A DNA stretch of 58,634 bases. Source: Desulfobacterales bacterium (GTDB lineage: Bacteria > Desulfobacterota > Desulfobacteria > Desulfobacterales > JANQIE01). Position 1 is the stretch's first letter. Each line of letters starts with the position of its first letter. Below the pieces are notes generated by a model. The model did not search any database. It saw only the letters and a program-made list of their open reading frames with translations, and was not told the origin of the DNA. The stretch spans positions 1-58,634 of the forward strand of contig JANQIE010000091.1 of NCBI GenBank assembly GCA_028282295.1. The letters run 5' to 3'. Positions 10,688 to 19,858 of this stretch are shown piece by piece. A program made the position numbers and the translations under genes.

Positions 10688-13117
10688 CTAAATTTTTACC
10701 AGGATCGCCGTTATATTCTCCGACTTCAATTGATCGATCATTTCCAGGGCCTGCTTGCGGTCTTTGTACTTGCCGATGCGCACGCGGTACCAGCGACTGC
10801 CGCTGCCTGTGCTGACGGTGGTGTATGCGTCCAGACCCTGTTGTTTGAGCTTTGCGGTGCGCTGGTCCGCATCTTTCTGGTTCCTGAAGGCGGCAACCTG
10901 AATGGTGTAGCCGGCGGCGGGCGCCGGGGCCTCGGCACTGTCGGCGGCCGGGGTCGTTTCCATGGGCGCCGTCAATGGCAGGGCGTCGGTGACGGCCGCC
11001 ACGGGAACATCTTCGGATGCCCGGTCCGCAATCTCGCCGGTTGCGTCGGTTGGGGCCGGTGCGTCGTTGGCCGACGTCTCTGGTGGTGCCTCGGGGCTTT
11101 CGATGGGCGCCGGGAGGTCGCTCTGCTTTGCGGGCTTCGCAGGCTTCTTGTCATCCCCGTACATTTTCACGTTACCGCCGCGAATACTGTCGATGTGTGA
11201 CTTTTTGTCCCGGTAAACGGCATCGGCTTCGGCCGGATTACTGATCACCCGGGGGGTGATAAATACGTACAGGTTGGTTTTGTCTTCATCCTTGTTCTGC
11301 TTCTGGAAGAGGTATTTGGCAAAGGGCACCTCGCCCAGGCAGGGCACCTTGGACTGGTTGTCGGTGAGTGTGTCGTCGATAAGACCGCCGATGACGACGG
11401 TATGGTTGTCTTTGACGATGACGGTGGTTTCAACCGTGCGTTTGGCGGTGGTCGGCTGCAAGGTGGTCGTGTCGAGCGCGGTGGAGACTTCCAGTTCGAT
11501 TTTCATGCGCACCAGACGCCCCTTGCTGATGTGCGGCGTGATTTTCAGGATTTTACCCACATCGCGGTACTCAAAGGAATTGAAGGTGTCAGAGGACGTG
11601 GTGGTGGTGGCCGTGGTTTGAAACGGGATGTTGTCCGCGATGGTGATGCGGGCCTCTTCGTTGTCCATGGTTAACACCTGCGGGGTCGAAAGAATCTGCA
11701 CGTCCTCGTCGGTTTTCAGGGCCTGGAAGATGGCCGAGATGCTCGATACCGAAATCCCGGCAATGGTGATCGGTTCGGTGATCACCCCGAGTGAAAATCC
11801 GGTGGGGTTGGTCAGCCGGTTGGTGGACGGATCGAGCAAAGAGCCGGGGTTCGTGGCGCCGCCGGGGTTGAAGCCGCCGCCGGTGATGGCTTTGTCGTCG
11901 CCGATTTTGGTCGAACCGAGGGCGGTCCAGTCGATGCCCAGGTCGAGTCCCTTGTTGACGCTGACCTCCATGAACATCGATTCGATGTAAACCATGGAGC
12001 GGGGGATATCGAGTTTTTCGATAATGTCTTCCAGCACCAGGTAGTCGTCGGCATCGGCCGTGATGATCAGGCTGTTGGTCGCCTTGTCCGCCGAGATGCG
12101 CACATTGCCGGAAATCACCGGCGCTTTCTGCGCGCCCTTGGGAGCAGCGCTTTGTTTGCCGGGCAAATCCTGCAGGACTTTGGCCAGTTCCTCGGCCACG
12201 GCGTTCTCCAGGTAGTAGACCCGTATCTTGCCTTTGTCCGTGGGGGTCTCCTTGTCCAGCATGGCGATCAGTTTTTTTACCCGCTTGGTCTGGTCCTCAC
12301 TGGCCACCAGCACAATGGTGTTGGTCCGTTCATCGGCGACAAAACTCACCTGTTTGCCCTGGACGCCTTTTTTGGCGGGGCGTTTGCGGCTTTGAAAGAT
12401 GCTGGTCAGGGTTTTGACCAGCTTGGTCGCATCGGCATAATCCAGGGGGATCACGGTGATTTCCTGGCCGACCCCCGGCACGTCGATGGCCTTGAGAATG
12501 CGCAGCAGGCGCTTGATGTTGGAGTAAATGTCTGTGACGATCACCATGTTGGTCGGTGCGTAGGCCAGGATCGTGCTGCTTTTGGAGACCAGGGGCGTGA
12601 ACAGGCGCTTGATTTCGGTCGGGTCGGCGTAGGTCAGGGGGATGAGTTGCGTGACGATTTTATCGGCCGGGGAATCGGCCTCGGCGCGCAGTTTGGTTTC
12701 AATGCTTTTACTGCGCGCGTCGGGCATGCGCACGATTTTGATGACCTTGCCCGACGGTACAGTGGTAAAACCGTGTACTTCGAGCACCGATTCGAATACT
12801 TTGTAGGCCTCTTTCACGCTGATTTTGGCCGGTGAGATGATGGTGACTTTGCCTTTGACGCGGTTGTCGATGATGAAGTTCTTCCCGGTCAATTCGCTGA
12901 TGAACTTGATAAAGACGTTGATGTCGACGTCGTTAAAATCGATGGAGACAAAGCGTTGCCCGGTTTGGGACGCCTGGGAACGCGGCGCCGGCCGCTGCTG
13001 GCCGGCCGGCCGGGGACGCGGCGGCTCCTGGGCGTAGGCGATTGACAATTGGGTGAATAAGAAGAGCAGCATAAGGCTGCTCACAACGAGGTTGAAGCGC
13101 AGGGAAGATGATTTCAT
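10688..13117 (-). CDS. gspD: Type II secretin GspD with C-terminal SPOR domain
   Basis: An 809-residue outer-membrane secretin. A signal peptide ends at about residue 29 (LSIAYA). The N0 domain (about 50-140) and three NHN/KH-like N1-N3 domains follow, with repeated IPLDYADATKLVKTL-type strands. The secretin channel (about 420-680) contains VQILSTPQVLTMDNEEARI and VVIGGLIDDTLTDNQSKVPCLG. A disordered Ala/Pro-rich linker leads to a C-terminal SPOR domain (734-809, GYTIQVAAFRNQKDADQR and WYRVRIGKYKDRKQA). SPOR domains bind glycan strands stripped of stem peptides, so this secretin may be targeted to division septa or anchored to peptidoglycan. The usual C-terminal S-domain that binds a pilotin is not evident. 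Confidence 0.96.
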   Translation of the reverse strand: MKSSSLRFNLVVSSLMLLFLFTQLSIAYAQEPPRPRPAGQQRPAPRSQASQTGQRFVSIDFNDVDINVFIKFISELTGKNFIIDNRVKGKVTIISPAKISVKEAYKVFESVLEVHGFTTVPSGKVIKIVRMPDARSKSIETKLRAEADSPADKIVTQLIPLTYADPTEIKRLFTPLVSKSSTILAYAPTNMVIVTDIYSNIKRLLRILKAIDVPGVGQEITVIPLDYADATKLVKTLTSIFQSRKRPAKKGVQGKQVSFVADERTNTIVLVASEDQTKRVKKLIAMLDKETPTDKGKIRVYYLENAVAEELAKVLQDLPGKQSAAPKGAQKAPVISGNVRISADKATNSLIITADADDYLVLEDIIEKLDIPRSMVYIESMFMEVSVNKGLDLGIDWTALGSTKIGDDKAITGGGFNPGGATNPGSLLDPSTNRLTNPTGFSLGVITEPITIAGISVSSISAIFQALKTDEDVQILSTPQVLTMDNEEARITIADNIPFQTTATTTTSSDTFNSFEYRDVGKILKITPHISKGRLVRMKIELEVSTALDTTTLQPTTAKRTVETTVIVKDNHTVVIGGLIDDTLTDNQSKVPCLGEVPFAKYLFQKQNKDEDKTNLYVFITPRVISNPAEADAVYRDKKSHIDSIRGGNVKMYGDDKKPAKPAKQSDLPAPIESPEAPPETSANDAPAPTDATGEIADRASEDVPVAAVTDALPLTAPMETTPAADSAEAPAPAAGYTIQVAAFRNQKDADQRTAKLKQQGLDAYTTVSTGSGSRWYRVRIGKYKDRKQALEMIDQLKSENITAILVKI

Positions 13118-13210
13118 TTGTTTAACCAGTTTTATTATTTAAAATAATTTTTATCCAAAGTCAAAATTTTATTCTTAGGGTAAATACCCCGTAGCCGGCC
13201 TTGCAAAGGT

Positions 13211-14077
13211 TCATTCAATTTTGTATTCGATCTTCTTTTCCCGGCCTCGGCGTTTCAGGTCGAGGCTGAGCTGATTTGCGGTGCGTAGATTTTCGTAAAG
13301 GCGCGCGGCGCTTTCCGGTGATTCGATGGCGTCGCCGTCCACCGCGGTAATAACATCGCCGTTGCGCAGCCCCATGCGCCTGAAGATCGAGTTCGGCTTG
13401 ATGCCGGTCAAAATGACACCGTTGGGTTGGCCGTTCTCCAGATTGGGCTGGATTTTAACCTGTGTCATCAAGGCGTTGAGATCGCTCACGGCGCTTTCGA
13501 TGCGGGCCCGTTTGAGCGAAATCCGTTGAGGCCGCAGTTTGCGGGTTACCGGGGTGCGACGGGCCAGATTTTGTCGCGTGCCGGTCCGGCCCCGGCGGGC
13601 AGTACTTTTGGTTTTTTCAATGGCCAGTTTCTCGATCTGGCCGTTTACATTCAGCAGTACCTGCTCGCGCAGGATGTTCATGATGGTGGCATTCTGGATT
13701 TTGTCGCCGATTTTATACAACTGCTGCTTGCGTTTGGTCGTCTCTTCGATCACGGCGTAGGCGGCCTGCGAGGTCCCGGCCACGGTGCCCCACAGTTTCA
13801 GGTTCAGGTCGGTGTTTTTAACATCTTCCGGGTTGACCGCCTTGGGTTTGACTTCGGCCGGCTTGGTCTTGAAAAGGTCGCGCTGGACGATCGGCCGGTA
13901 GTAGGCCAGCGAGCGCGCACGCGGGGCGGTCGCTTTTTTGGCGGGGCGTTTGATGTTGGACTTGGGCACCCACGGCATTTCGGGTTCCAGGGAAACCTTG
14001 TAGAAAATATTGACCCCGAGAAAGATGGCCGCGGTGGCCAGAACGAGATTCGCGATATTGAAATATAATTTAGCCAT
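13211..14077 (-). CDS. gspC: Type II secretion inner-membrane protein GspC
   Basis: A 288-residue bitopic protein. The transmembrane helix is at about residues 8-26, followed by a basic/Pro-rich linker. The homology region (about 60-140, YYRPIVQRDLF and LNLKLWGTVAG) contacts the GspD N0 domain. A PDZ domain is at the C terminus (about 200-288, GVILTGIKPNSIFRRMGLRNGDVI). GspC links the inner-membrane platform to the secretin and helps choose substrates. It lies 13 bp downstream of gspN and 93 bp upstream of gspD; the gap is AT-rich and has only a weak 5-bp hairpin. Confidence 0.93.
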   Translation of the reverse strand: MAKLYFNIANLVLATAAIFLGVNIFYKVSLEPEMPWVPKSNIKRPAKKATAPRARSLAYYRPIVQRDLFKTKPAEVKPKAVNPEDVKNTDLNLKLWGTVAGTSQAAYAVIEETTKRKQQLYKIGDKIQNATIMNILREQVLLNVNGQIEKLAIEKTKSTARRGRTGTRQNLARRTPVTRKLRPQRISLKRARIESAVSDLNALMTQVKIQPNLENGQPNGVILTGIKPNSIFRRMGLRNGDVITAVDGDAIESPESAARLYENLRTANQLSLDLKRRGREKKIEYKIE

Positions 14078-14090
14078 GATGAGTCTTCAC

Positions 14091-14954
14091 TTATTGCAGC
14101 GACAACATCGGTTTGTCGATATTGCCCCTTATTTTAAAGGCAAACTTGGCATTGACGCCGCCCAGCAGTCCGATGGGAAAGGTTTCGCTGAACTGGGCCA
14201 AAAAGTCCGCCTTGGGTTCCAGCGTCGCCTTGAGGTCGAGCCGGCTTTGGTTGAACGGATGGCGCGGCAGCACGGTGCCGTTGATCCGGCCGTCGATTTG
14301 CGGGCCGTTAAAGCGGCATTGCTTTACTTGCCAACGTTGCGTGTCCAGGGCCAGATGGGTGTTCATTTGGCTGATCTTTATCGGTTCGAGGGCGATCAGG
14401 TCGGTGCTCAGTTCAAAGCGCACATCATTGATCTGAATCCTGGCCTCGGCTTGGGGCCTGTTGTTCGGACCGGAACGGGCCGACACGGTGCCGGTGATGT
14501 AGCCGGGTTGCAAAGGGTCGATGGTGATGTCGACCGGCAGCAGATCGACCAGCGGCAGCGCCTTGATCTGCAAGTCGGCAAAGTCTGCGTCGACGGCCAT
14601 TTGACGGTTGGCCCGGCTGGCGACCCCGTTCAGACGGCCCTCATAAAGCGTCATCCTGAATTTCACCGCCGGTTTGAACCGCAGCAGGGAACTCCATTTC
14701 GGATACAGCCACACCTGATCCATGTCCACCGGCAAACCGTCCGCCGTCGTGACTTGCACATCACTGAGTTTTAACCCCGGCGGCATGACCGGACGAATGC
14801 GGGTGATGTGTATCGTAAGATCCGGCCGCACCTGCCGGATCTGGTCGGCAACGATGTCCTTGATGGCGTGTTCCGGAAACAGCCAATAAAATGAGATGAG
14901 CGTTGCCAGCAGGATGTACAGCAGATACGGCAGCGATTTGCTACGAATTTTCAT
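14091..14954 (-). CDS. gspN: Type II secretion protein GspN
   Basis: A 287-residue protein with one N-terminal transmembrane segment (about 7-24) and a long periplasmic beta-rich domain typical of GspN (LKLSDVQVTTADGLPVDMDQVWLYP-type region; repeated RINGTV and GVNAKF strands). GspN is an inner-membrane accessory of some T2SS and is not essential in all. Its place between gspM and gspC supports the assignment, because sequence conservation in this family is low. Confidence 0.82.
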   Translation of the reverse strand: MKIRSKSLPYLLYILLATLISFYWLFPEHAIKDIVADQIRQVRPDLTIHITRIRPVMPPGLKLSDVQVTTADGLPVDMDQVWLYPKWSSLLRFKPAVKFRMTLYEGRLNGVASRANRQMAVDADFADLQIKALPLVDLLPVDITIDPLQPGYITGTVSARSGPNNRPQAEARIQINDVRFELSTDLIALEPIKISQMNTHLALDTQRWQVKQCRFNGPQIDGRINGTVLPRHPFNQSRLDLKATLEPKADFLAQFSETFPIGLLGGVNAKFAFKIRGNIDKPMLSLQ

Positions 14955-14981
14955 TGGGCTCCATTAACGCAAGTTCGAGTC

Positions 14982-15509
14982 CTATTGCTCGTATGTTTCG
15001 ATCTGCAGGATCGCGTTTATTTGCGGTTTGTCCTTGCCGGCTTTGGTTACCGACATTTTTCTCACAAAAATCATGTTGCGCGAGGTTTCCACGCGGTACA
15101 GGTAGTTGACCAGTTGCTCGGTTGTAATCGCCTGGACCTTCATCTCCACCCGCGACAATTTCAAAGGGCTGTTGTCCACGCTTTGCGAGCTGGGTTTCAT
15201 GTAGGCGATATTGTCTTTGATCCCGGCCTGGGTGACCAGCCGGTTGAGATAACTGAACAGTGTGAAATTTCCGGGCCGCCGGGTGAACCTGCTTTGCGAC
15301 AGACTGCTGGTCGACTGCAGGTCCCGGTATTGAGCGGTGAGTGTTTGGATTTCACGCAGATGACCGGTTTTGGCTTCGACTTGTTGGGTCAGTCTTTTTT
15401 TGTAGGCCATTACCGGGGTGAGGATGAACTGGGCCGCAATGATCGCTGCAATCACCGCCGCGGCGGCAATTATTCCCATCTTTTCACGCCTGTTTAAATG
15501 GATCGCCAT
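14982..15509 (-). CDS. gspM: Type II secretion protein GspM (PilO-like)
   Basis: A 175-residue bitopic inner-membrane protein: a short cytoplasmic N terminus, transmembrane helix at about 12-32, coiled coil at about 35-70 and a C-terminal ferredoxin-like fold (about 80-175). GspM partners GspL in the assembly platform. Start and stop are compact with gspL (10 bp) and gspN (27 bp). Confidence 0.85.
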   Translation of the reverse strand: MAIHLNRREKMGIIAAAAVIAAIIAAQFILTPVMAYKKRLTQQVEAKTGHLREIQTLTAQYRDLQSTSSLSQSRFTRRPGNFTLFSYLNRLVTQAGIKDNIAYMKPSSQSVDNSPLKLSRVEMKVQAITTEQLVNYLYRVETSRNMIFVRKMSVTKAGKDKPQINAILQIETYEQ

Positions 15510-15519
15510 CGGATTGGTC

Positions 15520-16956
15520 TCATATTTCCAGTTTCAATTTAAACCGGACCGCATTGTCGGACTTGTTGGTCTGGCTGATGATTACGGTTTTAAAGATCGC
15601 TGCCTGCTGCAACTGGCTTTTCATGTCGTTGACCGCCTGAAAGGAATCGGTTTCACCGGATACCAGAACGGCGTCGGGCCCGACGGCCAGCCGGGTCAGA
15701 TCAACGCTGGCCTTGGTATCGATCCCTTTGCTGAGGGCCTGTAAGATATCGATGGTCCGCACGGCCGGTATATTCGCCGAAGAAGACAAACCGGCACCCT
15801 GGATTTCCTTGATCGCCACGCGGGTCTGGTGCAACGGATCGACAATTTTTTGGGTGTTGGGAAAGGTTTCCTTGAACACGGATGCGATCTGTTCGTCCAG
15901 ATGCCGGACCCGTTTGCGCTGGTCTCTGAAATCGAGAACCAGGCTGATGACGGCAAGGATCACCACCAATGCGGCGATGCAGGCGCTACGGATAATACGC
16001 GGTTTGTGCTCGACCCAGCCATGGCTGCGGGCGTAGGGCCCCGTGCAAAAATCAAAGCCCTTGGTTCCGCGGATTTCCGTAAGCGCCAATGCCACGGCAT
16101 CGTTCATGCGAAATGGCTCCCAGGACATGGTCACCTGACGGTTGGCGTTGATTTGCTTTTCCTGCAACATGTCGGCCGCGCGGACCGGCAGGTTGAAAAA
16201 GTCACTCAGGTCGGGGCGGTCGGCCAGATCCTTGCCGGCCGCACCGGAAAGCACGAGTTCCTCCGGTTCAAATTCGATTTCCAGGTTTTCTTCAAGGCTC
16301 AACAGCGTGTGGCGGACCTGCCCGGCCAGCAGTTTGGTGCGCTTCGGGTCTGTGGCGCGGCACGGGAAGGAACGCGCCAGCATGACTTTGCGGTCGGCCA
16401 CGACATATAGGGCGCAGGTGGTGTTGTTGATATCGGCAAAGAGGAAATTGGCCGGTTGCCGGCCTGATGCGGCCAGAATACCGGCGCCGGCAAAGCCGCC
16501 GGGCAGGATTTTTTCAGGCTGCAGATCGACTTCCGACAACAGGTTCAGCACGGTTTCGACACGGCTTATCTCGATGGCGGCAGTGAGCAGGTCGGTCTGC
16601 TCGGCGGCCTGGATCTGGTGAAAATCGATCAGCATGCGGTCCAGTGCCAGCGGCAGACTCGGTTCGAGTTCAAACGGCAGGACCTGCCGGATTTTTTTGG
16701 CGCCCTTGAAGGGCACGCGCAGGTTGCGGAAAGAAAAATCCTCGGCCGGCAGGCTGATAACGCAGCGGGCTTCCTGCACCGGCATATTGGACACCAGAAA
16801 TTCGAATGCGCGGGCAACCCCTTCCTCAAAGGGCAGATCCACGGAGATCGGGATATAGGTGTGGCCTTCCAGATGATTGTCCTTCAGGCCGGATTTGATC
16901 AGCGTTGCGGCAACGGCGTCGCGGCGAATGTCGATGGTGAGTAGCTTGCGGACCAT
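15520..16956 (-). CDS. gspL: Type II secretion protein GspL (PilM-like)
   Basis: A 478-residue protein with an N-terminal actin/PilM-like cytoplasmic domain (about 1-310, MVRKLLTIDIRRDAVAATLI and VISLPAEDFSFRNLRVPF), a transmembrane helix near 325-348 and a periplasmic PilN/ferredoxin-like domain to the end. The cytoplasmic domain recruits the GspE ATPase and the periplasmic domain pairs with GspM. It follows gspK after 54 AT-rich bases. Confidence 0.9.
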   Translation of the reverse strand: MVRKLLTIDIRRDAVAATLIKSGLKDNHLEGHTYIPISVDLPFEEGVARAFEFLVSNMPVQEARCVISLPAEDFSFRNLRVPFKGAKKIRQVLPFELEPSLPLALDRMLIDFHQIQAAEQTDLLTAAIEISRVETVLNLLSEVDLQPEKILPGGFAGAGILAASGRQPANFLFADINNTTCALYVVADRKVMLARSFPCRATDPKRTKLLAGQVRHTLLSLEENLEIEFEPEELVLSGAAGKDLADRPDLSDFFNLPVRAADMLQEKQINANRQVTMSWEPFRMNDAVALALTEIRGTKGFDFCTGPYARSHGWVEHKPRIIRSACIAALVVILAVISLVLDFRDQRKRVRHLDEQIASVFKETFPNTQKIVDPLHQTRVAIKEIQGAGLSSSANIPAVRTIDILQALSKGIDTKASVDLTRLAVGPDAVLVSGETDSFQAVNDMKSQLQQAAIFKTVIISQTNKSDNAVRFKLKLEI

Positions 16957-17010
16957 GGCTTTTTGTCCTGAATATTAAAAAAATATATTGTTTTTTCAGG
17001 CTTGTATATA

Positions 17011-18111
17011 TTAAATCGCCTGCCGATTCAATACCCGGCAATGCCATTTGCCGGTTTTGTCCTTTTCCCGCTTGACCACCACCTTTATCCGGCGCTCACG
17101 GTCGTTTTGCGTGGCGGTGACGTCGATCCGAAAAATGTCGCTGGCGTTGGTAATCAGAGCCGGGTCGATGACCACCCCGCCCATGCCCGGCACGTTTTTG
17201 TACCAGGCCGGCGCGCTCAGATCGTTGACAAATTTAGTCTCGGCCCTGGCGTCGCGAAACTCGACCATGGCTTGGGCCATGTCTTCGCTGCCGGCCGGCA
17301 GCAGGGCGGCCAATACCGGCATCGGGGCGGTGTTGATATTGATTCCGCCTTCGAATTTGAAGGTTTCGCCCGGTGCCGGGGCGCTGCCGTAGGCGGTCAG
17401 AAAGTTGCCGATGCCCGGTTTTTCGGTGCTTCCCTGAAACAGTTCCGGGGTAATGCCCTTGACCAGCATCAACTCCGAGGTGATTGTCAAAGGGCCGTTT
17501 TTGCAACGGTAGGGTGGCTCCAGATCCAGGTAGTACTCCGATTCGGCTCCGTTGAGTCCGGTAACCGCGTCGTCGTCGCCCGAATCGAGCCAGTCTTTCA
17601 ACGAATCGACAATTGTGTCCGGTTCGATCTCTTCCAATTCTTCTTCGGCGGCCAGCAGGGTCAGGGCCAAAAAGCGCTGCCAGAGCCGCATTTGCGGCAA
17701 ATTGAACTGGCGCACCTGAGGATAGCGCACCAGGGCGTTGGCCTGGATCTTACTCAGCTCATCGGTAATTTTGATTTTCAGTGTGCCGCTGTCAAAGGGC
17801 AGGGCCTTGACGACCTGGGCGGTTTTTTCCTCGTCGGCCCAGTCTTCCTGGATCGAGTCGACCTTGGTTTCCTTCTTGTCCTTGATCAGCATGGCCATGG
17901 CCGCCGACAGACCGGCGTCGCACATGTTGTTCAGGGTCAACTGGTCGCGGCGGGCCGCCGCCGTTTCCAGGCTGAGCCGGGTGCGGTAGTTGAACTCAAG
18001 GACGATCGGCACCAGTACGGCCATCACCGACAGGGTGATCAGCAAGGCGATGCCGCGTTCGTTGGATTTAGTCTTGTGTCCATCCGAATGGACACTATTC
18101 TTGGTTTCCAT
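17011..18111 (-). CDS. gspK: Type II secretion minor pseudopilin GspK
   Basis: A 366-residue pseudopilin tip protein. The prepilin cleavage site is NERG|IALLITLSVMAV; like other GspK proteins it lacks the Glu5 found in the remaining pseudopilins. The large globular domain contains the helix-rich insert and a helix-hairpin-helix-like region (ISKIQANALVRYPQVRQ). GspK forms the tip complex with GspI and GspJ that primes the pseudopilus. It is 5 bp downstream of gspJ. The codons near its 5' end contain an 8-bp-arm palindrome that matches fused ends of repeat family A. Confidence 0.93.
   Translation of the reverse strand: METKNSVHSDGHKTKSNERGIALLITLSVMAVLVPIVLEFNYRTRLSLETAAARRDQLTLNNMCDAGLSAAMAMLIKDKKETKVDSIQEDWADEEKTAQVVKALPFDSGTLKIKITDELSKIQANALVRYPQVRQFNLPQMRLWQRFLALTLLAAEEELEEIEPDTIVDSLKDWLDSGDDDAVTGLNGAESEYYLDLEPPYRCKNGPLTITSELMLVKGITPELFQGSTEKPGIGNFLTAYGSAPAPGETFKFEGGININTAPMPVLAALLPAGSEDMAQAMVEFRDARAETKFVNDLSAPAWYKNVPGMGGVVIDPALITNASDIFRIDVTATQNDRERRIKVVVKREKDKTGKWHCRVLNRQAI
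18076..18095. repeat. Family A end-to-end footprint inside gspK
   Basis: GTGTCCATCCGAATGGACAC is an inverted repeat with 8-bp arms, matching the outermost bases of family A joined back to back. It is read in frame as part of the poorly conserved gspK N terminus, just before the prepilin segment. Confidence 0.5.
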
Positions 18112-18116
18112 GGTTG

Positions 18117-18839
18117 TTATGACTCACTGGGCTGGCGGTGCATCGTCAGCGCCACGCGGGTTTGGAAACGATGGGTGGTATCCTCGTTGCCGATTTCCAG
18201 CAGGACGTCGATTACCGCCGGGGTGGCGTATTTTGCATCGTTCGATTCCGAGTCCCAGTATTCGTATTCGCCGCCTTGCTGGTCGTAATAGGTGAAGGTC
18301 AATTTTTTGACGTCCGTGCACAGCACCGGGTGACGGTTGCTTTCTTCAAATTCATCAAAGGGGTACAGGTCGTCCGCCCGGCGCAGTACAGGGGGGCTGT
18401 CGGCTTCGTCCTGAACATAGTAGACGATACGGGCCACCCCTTCGGCGCGCGTTCCCTCAAATCCGATATGCCCCAGCGAAGTAAAGCGCAACCGGCCGAA
18501 CGATTGACCGCCCAGGGCGGTATCGTCCCCGACGACGCGGTAGGGGTCCGGGGGCGAGTTGAATTGCGGTTTTTTATATTCCGGCGCCAGGGCGACATGG
18601 GTGGCTTGCAGGTCCTCGCTGATGCGCTGCAAACAGGAATACGCCATTTCGTAGATTTTTTTGTCGTCTTTGACCGCCTCGACATTGGCGAACACCATGG
18701 TGAACGAGCTGTACACCATGCTTGTAATCATGGCCAGCAGGGTGATGGCCAGCATGATTTCAATCAGGGTGAAGCCGGCCGCCTGTATGACCGGCAGCCT
18801 TGTGAGTGGGTTGGGGTGCAAGCGGATCATTTTTGCCAA
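18117..18839 (-). CDS. gspJ: Type II secretion minor pseudopilin GspJ
   Basis: A 240-residue minor pseudopilin. A leader of about 22 residues ends at QAAG|FTLIEIMLAITLLAM, the classic cleavage and N-methylation site with Glu5. The globular domain (about 60-240) has the GspJ beta pattern, including GQSFGRLRFTS and VARIVYYVQDE. It overlaps the 3' end of gspI by 13 bp and is 5 bp from gspK, so translation is probably coupled. Confidence 0.93.
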   Translation of the reverse strand: MAKMIRLHPNPLTRLPVIQAAGFTLIEIMLAITLLAMITSMVYSSFTMVFANVEAVKDDKKIYEMAYSCLQRISEDLQATHVALAPEYKKPQFNSPPDPYRVVGDDTALGGQSFGRLRFTSLGHIGFEGTRAEGVARIVYYVQDEADSPPVLRRADDLYPFDEFEESNRHPVLCTDVKKLTFTYYDQQGGEYEYWDSESNDAKYATPAVIDVLLEIGNEDTTHRFQTRVALTMHRQPSES

Positions 18840-19240
18840 TGCCGGTATGTTTGAATGTGATAATTGTATTCGCCTTCATTCAGGCGAACGACGATTTCGA
18901 GTTTCTTAAAGGCCAGATTTGTGTCTTCGAACGGTTCGGGCACGATTTCTTCCGTATTGAGTTGCCACGTAAAACCGGGGAACGCATCACCAAAATCGCC
19001 GCTGTCATCGATCAGTTCCGCCACCGGGGTCGTGGCCAGTGTGCTCATTTTGCTTTGCGCCAGCAACGGAGCGGTGGTGTAGAAGCGCGCCGCGGCGTTC
19101 ATGCTGATGGTTTGTGATTGCAGCCGGTAAACGCCGGTCAGCGCTATGGCGAGAATGGCCAGGGCCGTCATCACTTCCAGGAAAGTAAAGCCGTTTTGAT
19201 CCCGTTGCCAAAGCGGCGTATGTCTTTTAACCGTGAACAC
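18827..19240 (-). CDS. gspI: Type II secretion minor pseudopilin GspI
   Basis: A 137-residue minor pseudopilin with a prepilin site QNG|FTFLEVMTALAILAIAL. The start is a GTG sharing one base with the gspH TAG stop (TAGTG). The C-terminal domain (SKMSTLATTPVAELIDDSGDF, IQTYRHWQK) is short and typical. It nucleates the GspI-J-K tip complex. Confidence 0.93.
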   Translation of the reverse strand: MFTVKRHTPLWQRDQNGFTFLEVMTALAILAIALTGVYRLQSQTISMNAAARFYTTAPLLAQSKMSTLATTPVAELIDDSGDFGDAFPGFTWQLNTEEIVPEPFEDTNLAFKKLEIVVRLNEGEYNYHIQTYRHWQK

Positions 19241-19755
19241 TATTCAAACTCGACGTAGCGATCGATCAGGGTGACATTGGGGAGAAACGATTCGATCCGG
19301 AAAGTGACCGGTTGATCATCGTCCTCGCGTAAATGGATCAGGGCTTTGTCCGTGTAGCCCTGTCGGTAAAAGCGGATATCGGCCCGTCCCACTGAGACTT
19401 TGCCCTTCAAGGGAAATTCCACGTCCATCAGATCGACATCGTCCGGCAGGCTGACGCCGCCTTCGGCGGCTTCCAGACGGGCTTCTTCGGTCATGCCGGC
19501 GTGGGTACTCCACAAGCGATTGGTATCCAGGCCGATATGCAGGATGTAGTCGGTTTTGCTTTTTACCGCCTTGGCCTTCAAGTTGTCGATGGTGTTGATG
19601 ATCACGCGCGCGGCGGTGTCGCCGTCGTCCGCCAGAACCGCGTTATGAAAGCGCGGCACCGCGAAGAACAGTAAAAGCACCAGCAGGCTGATGACCACCA
19701 TCAGTTCCAGCAGGGTATAGCCGCAATTTGACCTGAAGATCGATTCACAGCGCAT
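19240..19755 (-). CDS. gspH: Type II secretion minor pseudopilin GspH
   Basis: A 171-residue pseudopilin. Processing is predicted after SNCG, giving Tyr at mature position 1 (YTLLELMVVISLLVLLL) rather than the usual Phe; Glu5 is kept. The GspH globular domain follows (about 40-171). GspH connects the tip complex to the GspG shaft. The stop overlaps the gspI start, and gspG lies 103 bp upstream. Confidence 0.9.
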   Translation of the reverse strand: MRCESIFRSNCGYTLLELMVVISLLVLLLFFAVPRFHNAVLADDGDTAARVIINTIDNLKAKAVKSKTDYILHIGLDTNRLWSTHAGMTEEARLEAAEGGVSLPDDVDLMDVEFPLKGKVSVGRADIRFYRQGYTDKALIHLREDDDQPVTFRIESFLPNVTLIDRYVEFE

Positions 19756-19858
19756 GGTGTTTCCGATGCAGGGTAGAAATAGGGTTCGCAGTCATTCCCA
19801 AGATGCGCAAGTTGCTTGTTCCGGCTGCCCACCGCAAGAAGCGCTTTGCGCACCATTT

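Noticed and set aside
13118-13210. Terminator between gspC and gspD
   Set aside because: Only a 5-bp stem (GGGTA/TACCC) with no U tract at the right place; it would not stop transcription reliably.
17002-18288. A 428-codon plus-strand ORF across gspK
   Set aside because: It is the antisense shadow of gspK; gspK has a prepilin site, operon context and family similarity.
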